From: Haloarcula taiwanensis
GTDB lineage: Archaea; Halobacteriota; Halobacteria; Halobacteriales; Haloarculaceae
Direction of reading: 5' to 3'
DNA: 64,000 nt
Assembly: GCA_002844335.1 (NCBI GenBank)
Contig: CP019154.1
Location: forward strand, 310,001 to 374,000
Made by a program: the position numbers and the translations under genes. Shown piece after piece: positions 59,968-64,000 of this stretch (positions within the stretch are counted from its first letter, which is position 1; each line of letters starts with the position of its first letter). Under the pieces are notes generated by a model. The model worked only from the letters and a program-made list of their open reading frames with translations. It did no database searches and was not told the DNA's origin.

Positions 59968-60552
59968 ATGAGCCTTCAAACAGTCGTAGAGGATATCCGC
60001 GACGAGGCCCGCGCGCGTGCTCAGGAGATTAGCGACGAGGCCGACGAACGTGCCGAGGAGATTATTGCTGATGCCGAGGCCGACGCCGAGCAGATCCGAG
60101 AGGATCGCGAGGCAGAGGTCGAGCGGACCATCGAGCAGGAGCGAGAGCAGCGGCTCTCCTCCGCGAAGCTCGAGGCCAAACAGGCTCGGCTCAACGCCCG
60201 GCGTGACATCCTCGAAGACGTTCACGGTGACGTCGAGGACGCGCTTGCGGCCCTCGAAGGGGACAGACGAGAGGAACTGACACGCGCACTGCTCGACGCC
60301 GCTGTCGAGGAATTCGGCGACAGCGACGAGCTGTCGGTGTACGGCCGTGCGTCGGACCAGTCGCTTCTCGAGGATGTACTCGATGACTACGACGGCGCGA
60401 CGTACGCCGGCGAACGGGACTGCCTCGGCGGCGTCGTCGTCGAGAGCGGTGAGTCACGGGTCCGTGTGAACAACACGTTCGATTCCATCCTGGAGGACGT
60501 CTGGGAGGACAACCTGAAAGCAATCAGCGACCGCCTGTTCGAAGACCAATGA
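59968..60552 (+). CDS. atpE: A-type ATP synthase subunit E (peripheral stalk)
   Basis: 194 residues from the ATG at 59968. The N-terminal 105 residues form a helical stalk (EDIRDEARARAQEISDEADER), and the C-terminal part is a globular domain that binds the A3B3 head (ERDCLGGVVVESGESRVRVNNTFDSIL). It overlaps atpC by four bases. Confidence 0.93.
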   Translation: MSLQTVVEDIRDEARARAQEISDEADERAEEIIADAEADAEQIREDREAEVERTIEQEREQRLSSAKLEAKQARLNARRDILEDVHGDVEDALAALEGDRREELTRALLDAAVEEFGDSDELSVYGRASDQSLLEDVLDDYDGATYAGERDCLGGVVVESGESRVRVNNTFDSILEDVWEDNLKAISDRLFEDQ

Positions 60553-61622
60553 GTTCGCGAACGGGAACGAGCGGCCAGGGAAGCAACTACGAGTACGTCA
60601 TCGCACGGGTTCGTGCCCGCAGCGCATCCCTGTTCGACGATGACGACTACCGGAAGCTGGTCCGCATGGGGACGGGCGAAATCGCCCGCTTCATGGAGGA
60701 AACAGAGTACGAGACCGAGATGAACGCGCTCGGCTCCCGGTACGACGGCGTCGACCTTGTGGAGTACGCGCTGAACCGTAACCTCGCGAAACACTTCGAC
60801 GACCTGCTTCGCTGGTCCGAGGGGGCGCTGTACGACTACATCGCCCGCTACCTGCGGAAGTTCGACGTGTGGAACGTCAAAACCGTTATCCGCGGGCTCT
60901 ACTCGGACGCAGAGCGGACGGAGGTCGAGGACGACCTCATCCGGGCCGGCGAGTTCGCCGACCGCCGCATCGAGGACCTGCTGAACGCCGGTTCTATCGA
61001 GGAGGTCGTCGAGCAACTCGACGACACCATCTTCGGCGAGTCACTGGCCGAGGCGTTCGACGTGTACGAGGAAAGCGGCGTCCTCGTGCCCCTGGAGAAC
61101 GCGCTCGACCGCGCCTTCTACGAGACGTTGCTGTCGGGACTGCCGGACAACCCCGAGGTCGACAGTCCGACCGGGCTGTACGTCGAGTTCCTGGAGACGG
61201 AAGTCGACTTCCGCAACCTCCGGAACGCGCTCCGGCTGGCCCGCAGCGGCGCGGACATCGACCCCTCGGAGTACTTCATCGAGGGCGGCCAGCTGTTCGA
61301 TGCCCAGGAGGTCGCACAGCTGTCGACGAATCTCGACCAGTTGGTCAGTGCCGTCCGCGAGAGCAAGTACGGCGAGGACCTCGATCAGGCGCTGTCGGCG
61401 CTTGAGGAGGCCGACAACCTCATCGACTTCGAGCGGGCGCTGGACGCGGCGCTGCTCGAATACGCTGACCGGCTCTCGAACCGCTATCCGCTGTCGGTCT
61501 GTCCGGTGTTGTCCTACGTTCTCGCGAAGGAACGCGAGGTCGACAACATCCGGGCCATCGCCCGCGGTCGCGAGGCCGGTCTCGGCCCCGACGAAGTCGA
61601 ACAGGAGCTGGTGATACTATGA
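60549..61622 (+). CDS. atpC: A-type ATP synthase subunit C
   Basis: 357 residues. A helical V-type d/C subunit that links the ring to the central stalk; NYEYVIARVRARSASLFDDDDYRKLVRMGTGEIARFMEET and the C-terminal AKEREVDNIRAIARGREAGL are typical. ATGA overlaps join it to atpE and atpF. Confidence 0.93.
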   Translation: MSSRTGTSGQGSNYEYVIARVRARSASLFDDDDYRKLVRMGTGEIARFMEETEYETEMNALGSRYDGVDLVEYALNRNLAKHFDDLLRWSEGALYDYIARYLRKFDVWNVKTVIRGLYSDAERTEVEDDLIRAGEFADRRIEDLLNAGSIEEVVEQLDDTIFGESLAEAFDVYEESGVLVPLENALDRAFYETLLSGLPDNPEVDSPTGLYVEFLETEVDFRNLRNALRLARSGADIDPSEYFIEGGQLFDAQEVAQLSTNLDQLVSAVRESKYGEDLDQALSALEEADNLIDFERALDAALLEYADRLSNRYPLSVCPVLSYVLAKEREVDNIRAIARGREAGLGPDEVEQELVIL

Positions 61623-61942
61623 GCCAGGAAATCGCTGTCATCGGCAGCCCGGAGTTCACGACGGGCTTTCGGCTAGCTGGCGTCCGAAAGTTCGCGGACG
61701 TGCCTGCCGACGAGAAAGACGAGCAACTCGACGAGGCCGTCGAGGAGATGCTCAACGACGACGACGTCGGCATCGTCGTAATGCACGACGACGACCTGTC
61801 GCACCTCTCACGCGGTGTTCGGCAGGACGCGGAGACGAGTGTCGAGCCAGTGATGGTCACGCTCGGCGGCGGCACTGGGAGCGGCGGACTGCGTGAACAA
61901 ATCAAGCGAGCCATCGGTATCGACCTGATGGACGAAGACTAA
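61619..61942 (+). CDS. atpF: A-type ATP synthase subunit F
   Basis: 107 residues. Response-regulator-like fold of central stalk [22 protein letters not shown], and the acidic [13 protein letters not shown]. It overlaps atpC by ATGA and ends two bases before atpA. Confidence 0.93.
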   Translation: MSQEIAVIGSPEFTTGFRLAGVRKFADVPADEKDEQLDEAVEEMLNDDDVGIVVMHDDDLSHLSRGVRQDAETSVEPVMVTLGGGTGSGGLREQIKRAIGIDLMDED

Positions 61943-61944
61943 CC

Positions 61945-63705
61945 ATGAGTCAAGCAACAGACACAGACGTCCGCGAGGACGGCATTATCGAAAGCGTCTC
62001 GGGACCGGTCGTAACGGCTCGGGACCTCGACGCCCGGATGAACGACGTCGTTTACGTCGGCTCGGAAGGGCTGATGGGCGAGGTCATCGAGATCGAAGGA
62101 AACATCACCACGATTCAGGTGTACGAGGAGACCTCCGGTGTCTCCCCCGGCGAACCCGTCGAAGGGACGGGCTCGCCCCTCTCCGTGGACCTCGGGCCGG
62201 GCATGCTCGACGCCATCTACGACGGCGTCCAGCGCCCGCTCGACGTGCTCGAAGAGAAGATGGGGTCGGCGTTCCTCGACCGCGGCGTCGACGCGCCGGG
62301 CATTGACCTGGAGAAGACCTGGGAGTTCACCCCCGAAGTCGAGGAAGGCGACGAGGTCGAAGCCGGCGATATCGTCGGCACTGTCCCTGAGACGCCCAGT
62401 ATCGATCACAAAGTGATGGTCCCGCCCGACTCCGAGGGTGGCGAGGTCGTCGCCATCGAATCGGGCAACTTCACCGTCGAGGAGACGGTTGTCGAACTGG
62501 ACAGCGGCGAGGAAATCCAGATGCACCAGGAGTGGCCGGTGCGCCAGCAGCGGCCGACCGTCGAGAAGGAGACCCCGACGGAGCCGCTCATCTCCGGCCA
62601 GCGCGTGCTGGACGGCCTGTTCCCGATTGCGAAAGGCGGGACGGCCGCCATCCCCGGTCCCTTCGGCTCCGGGAAGACGGTCACCCAGCACCAGCTCGCC
62701 AAGTGGGCCGACGCTGACATCGTCGTCTACGTCGGCTGTGGCGAGCGTGGCAACGAGATGACCGAGGTCATCGAGGACTTCCCGGAACTGGAAGACCCGA
62801 CCACCGGCAACGCGCTGATGGACCGGACCTGCCTCATCGCCAACACGTCCAACATGCCCGTCGCGGCCCGTGAGTCCTGTGTGTACACGGGAATCACCAT
62901 CGCGGAGTACTTCCGTGACATGGGCTACGACGTGGCGCTGATGGCCGACTCCACCTCCCGGTGGGCCGAGGCCATGCGCGAAATCTCTTCCCGGCTCGAG
63001 GAGATGCCCGGCGAGGAGGGGTACCCCGCGTACCTCTCCGCTCGCCTGAGCGAGTTCTACGAGCGTGCCGGGTACTTCGAGAACATCAACGGTACCGAGG
63101 GTTCGGTCTCGGTCATCGGGGCCGTCTCGCCGCCGGGCGGGGACTTCTCGGAGCCGGTCACCCAGAACACGCTGCGTATCGTCAAGACGTTCTGGGCGCT
63201 GGACGCCGACCTCGCCGAACGCCGGCACTTCCCGTCTATCAACTGGAACGAGTCGTACTCGCTGTATCGCGACCAGCTCGACCCGTGGTTCGAGGAGAAC
63301 GTCCGGGACGACTGGCCGGAGACGCGCCAGTGGGCCATCGACACGCTGGATGAGGAGGCCGAACTGCAGGAAATCGTCCAGCTTGTCGGGAAGGACGCGC
63401 TGCCGGAAGACCAGCAGCTGACGCTGGAAATCGCCCGCTACCTGCGCGAGGCGTGGCTCCAGCAGAACGCCTTCCACGACGTCGACACCTTCTGTGAGCC
63501 CGAGAAGACCTACCGCATCATGGACGCCGCCAAGACGTACAACGATGCGGCCTTCGAGGCGCTCGATGCCGGCGTTCCCGTCGAGGAAATCACCGACATC
63601 GACGCCGCGCCGCGGCTCAACCGTATCGGCGTGCAGGAGGACTACAACGAGTACATCGACGAACTCGAAGACGACATCGAGTCACAGCTCAGGGAGCTGT
63701 ACTAA
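61945..63705 (+). CDS. atpA: A-type ATP synthase catalytic subunit A
   Basis: 586 residues. P-loop GPFGSGKT (238-245) in the family form, [10 protein letters not shown], and [31 protein letters not shown] with the catalytic Glu and Arg fingers. The non-homologous insertion of A subunits (about 110-190) is present. Catalyses ATP synthesis in the A3B3 head; follows atpF by two bases. Confidence 0.97.
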   Translation: MSQATDTDVREDGIIESVSGPVVTARDLDARMNDVVYVGSEGLMGEVIEIEGNITTIQVYEETSGVSPGEPVEGTGSPLSVDLGPGMLDAIYDGVQRPLDVLEEKMGSAFLDRGVDAPGIDLEKTWEFTPEVEEGDEVEAGDIVGTVPETPSIDHKVMVPPDSEGGEVVAIESGNFTVEETVVELDSGEEIQMHQEWPVRQQRPTVEKETPTEPLISGQRVLDGLFPIAKGGTAAIPGPFGSGKTVTQHQLAKWADADIVVYVGCGERGNEMTEVIEDFPELEDPTTGNALMDRTCLIANTSNMPVAARESCVYTGITIAEYFRDMGYDVALMADSTSRWAEAMREISSRLEEMPGEEGYPAYLSARLSEFYERAGYFENINGTEGSVSVIGAVSPPGGDFSEPVTQNTLRIVKTFWALDADLAERRHFPSINWNESYSLYRDQLDPWFEENVRDDWPETRQWAIDTLDEEAELQEIVQLVGKDALPEDQQLTLEIARYLREAWLQQNAFHDVDTFCEPEKTYRIMDAAKTYNDAAFEALDAGVPVEEITDIDAAPRLNRIGVQEDYNEYIDELEDDIESQLRELY

Positions 63706-63707
63706 CA

Positions 63708-64000
63708 ATGAAAGAGTACCAGACAATCACGGAGATCAGCGGACCGCTGGTGTTCGTCGAGACCGACGAACCGGTCGGCTACGACGACATCGTCGAAATC
63801 GAGCTCAGCGACGGCGAGACCCGCCGTGGCCAGGTGCTCGAATCTGCGAGCGACTACGTCGCCATCCAGGTGTTCGAGGGGACCGAAGGTATCGACCGCG
63901 ACGCCTCGGTTCGCTTCCTCGGCGAGACGATGAAGATGCCCGTCACCGAGGACCTCCTCGGGCGGGTCATGGACGGGACCGGCCAGCCCATCGACGGCGG
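63708..64000 (+). CDS. atpB: A-type ATP synthase subunit B (partial, cut by window end)
   Basis: ATG at 63708, two bases after the atpA stop. The 97 codons seen begin [20 protein letters not shown] and include the beta-barrel and [14 protein letters not shown] motif of the non-catalytic B subunit. The frame is open at the window end. The usual following gene is atpD, outside the window. Confidence 0.95.
   Translation, partial: MKEYQTITEISGPLVFVETDEPVGYDDIVEIELSDGETRRGQVLESASDYVAIQVFEGTEGIDRDASVRFLGETMKMPVTEDLLGRVMDGTGQPIDG

Noticed and set aside
61939..63477. Long minus-strand frame (512 codons) opposite atpA
   Set aside because: High GC keeps antisense frames open. The plus strand is an unmistakable ATP synthase A subunit; the antisense product is not acidic and matches no family.

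Overview
The window is a gene-dense, GC-rich chromosomal segment of a halophilic euryarchaeon (class Halobacteria). The proteins are strongly acidic. Several genes appear to be leaderless, with an AT-rich TATA-like box about 25-30 bases before the ATG. Secreted proteins carry twin-arginine lipoprotein signals. Archaeal markers include CDP-archaeol synthase, aIF-6, L39e, L31e and LX, prefoldin, CTP-dependent riboflavin kinase, Taw1 and an A-type ATP synthase. A Haloarcula-like organism is my best guess, but the genus is inference. I see no rRNA, tRNA, CRISPR array, insertion sequence or integrase; the region reads as core chromosome with a few lineage-specific genes.

Layout. 0-7 kb: sugar-acid dehydratase, DUF502 membrane protein, ilvE, RDD protein, the riboflavin pair ribK-ribB, taw1 and two microproteins. 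7-16 kb: AhpD-like protein, zinc-ribbon HTH regulator, NifU-type scaffold, carS, the tetrapyrrole operon hemC-cobA-hemD, pspA, a RecJ-like DHH protein. 16-20 kb: SppA protease with a DUF4350-like partner, and a 668-residue chlorite dismutase/HemQ-like (PitA) protein. 20-26 kb: sufU and sufS separated by a repeat- and hairpin-rich spacer, a DUF424/TPR pair, thpR and a ZIP metal transporter. 26-30 kb: a translation and targeting cluster (rpl39e, rpl31e, eif6, two zinc microproteins, rplX, pfdA, ftsY). 30.4-31.3 kb is gene-poor, followed by a sequon-repeat lipoprotein, a KDPG aldolase, a cupin, an AEC permease and ffh. 35-42 kb: a branched-chain amino acid type ABC transporter (liv) with a thioredoxin-like gene at its end. 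42-45 kb: split MgtE and a gate-domain protein. 45-54 kb: GNAT-HTH, CBS-MaoC fusion, nuclease-LTD lipoprotein, membrane-molybdopterin fusion, HAD, UPF0201/UPF0200, isoprenyl synthase, etfBA. 54-57 kb: membrane-anchored winged-helix protein, divergent secreted protein, quinone-type methyltransferase. 57-64 kb: ATP synthase genes atpH-I-K-E-C-F-A and the start of atpB, running off the window.

How genes work together. hemC, cobA and hemD make precorrin-2 and uroporphyrinogen III, upstream of siroheme-derived heme; the PitA protein keeps coproheme-decarboxylase residues and could act at the end of that route. The dehydratase and KDPG aldolase fit a semi-phosphorylative Entner-Doudoroff type path. 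Both SRP GTPases (FtsY, Ffh) are present. The clearest regulatory signals are a near-palindrome before ribK-ribB, a perfect 8+8 inverted repeat plus a DtxR-box-like element before the ZIP gene, a 12-base palindrome before etfB, a tandemly duplicated 5' region at sufU, and two short upstream ORFs that overlap dgoD-like and ilvE starts by ATGA.
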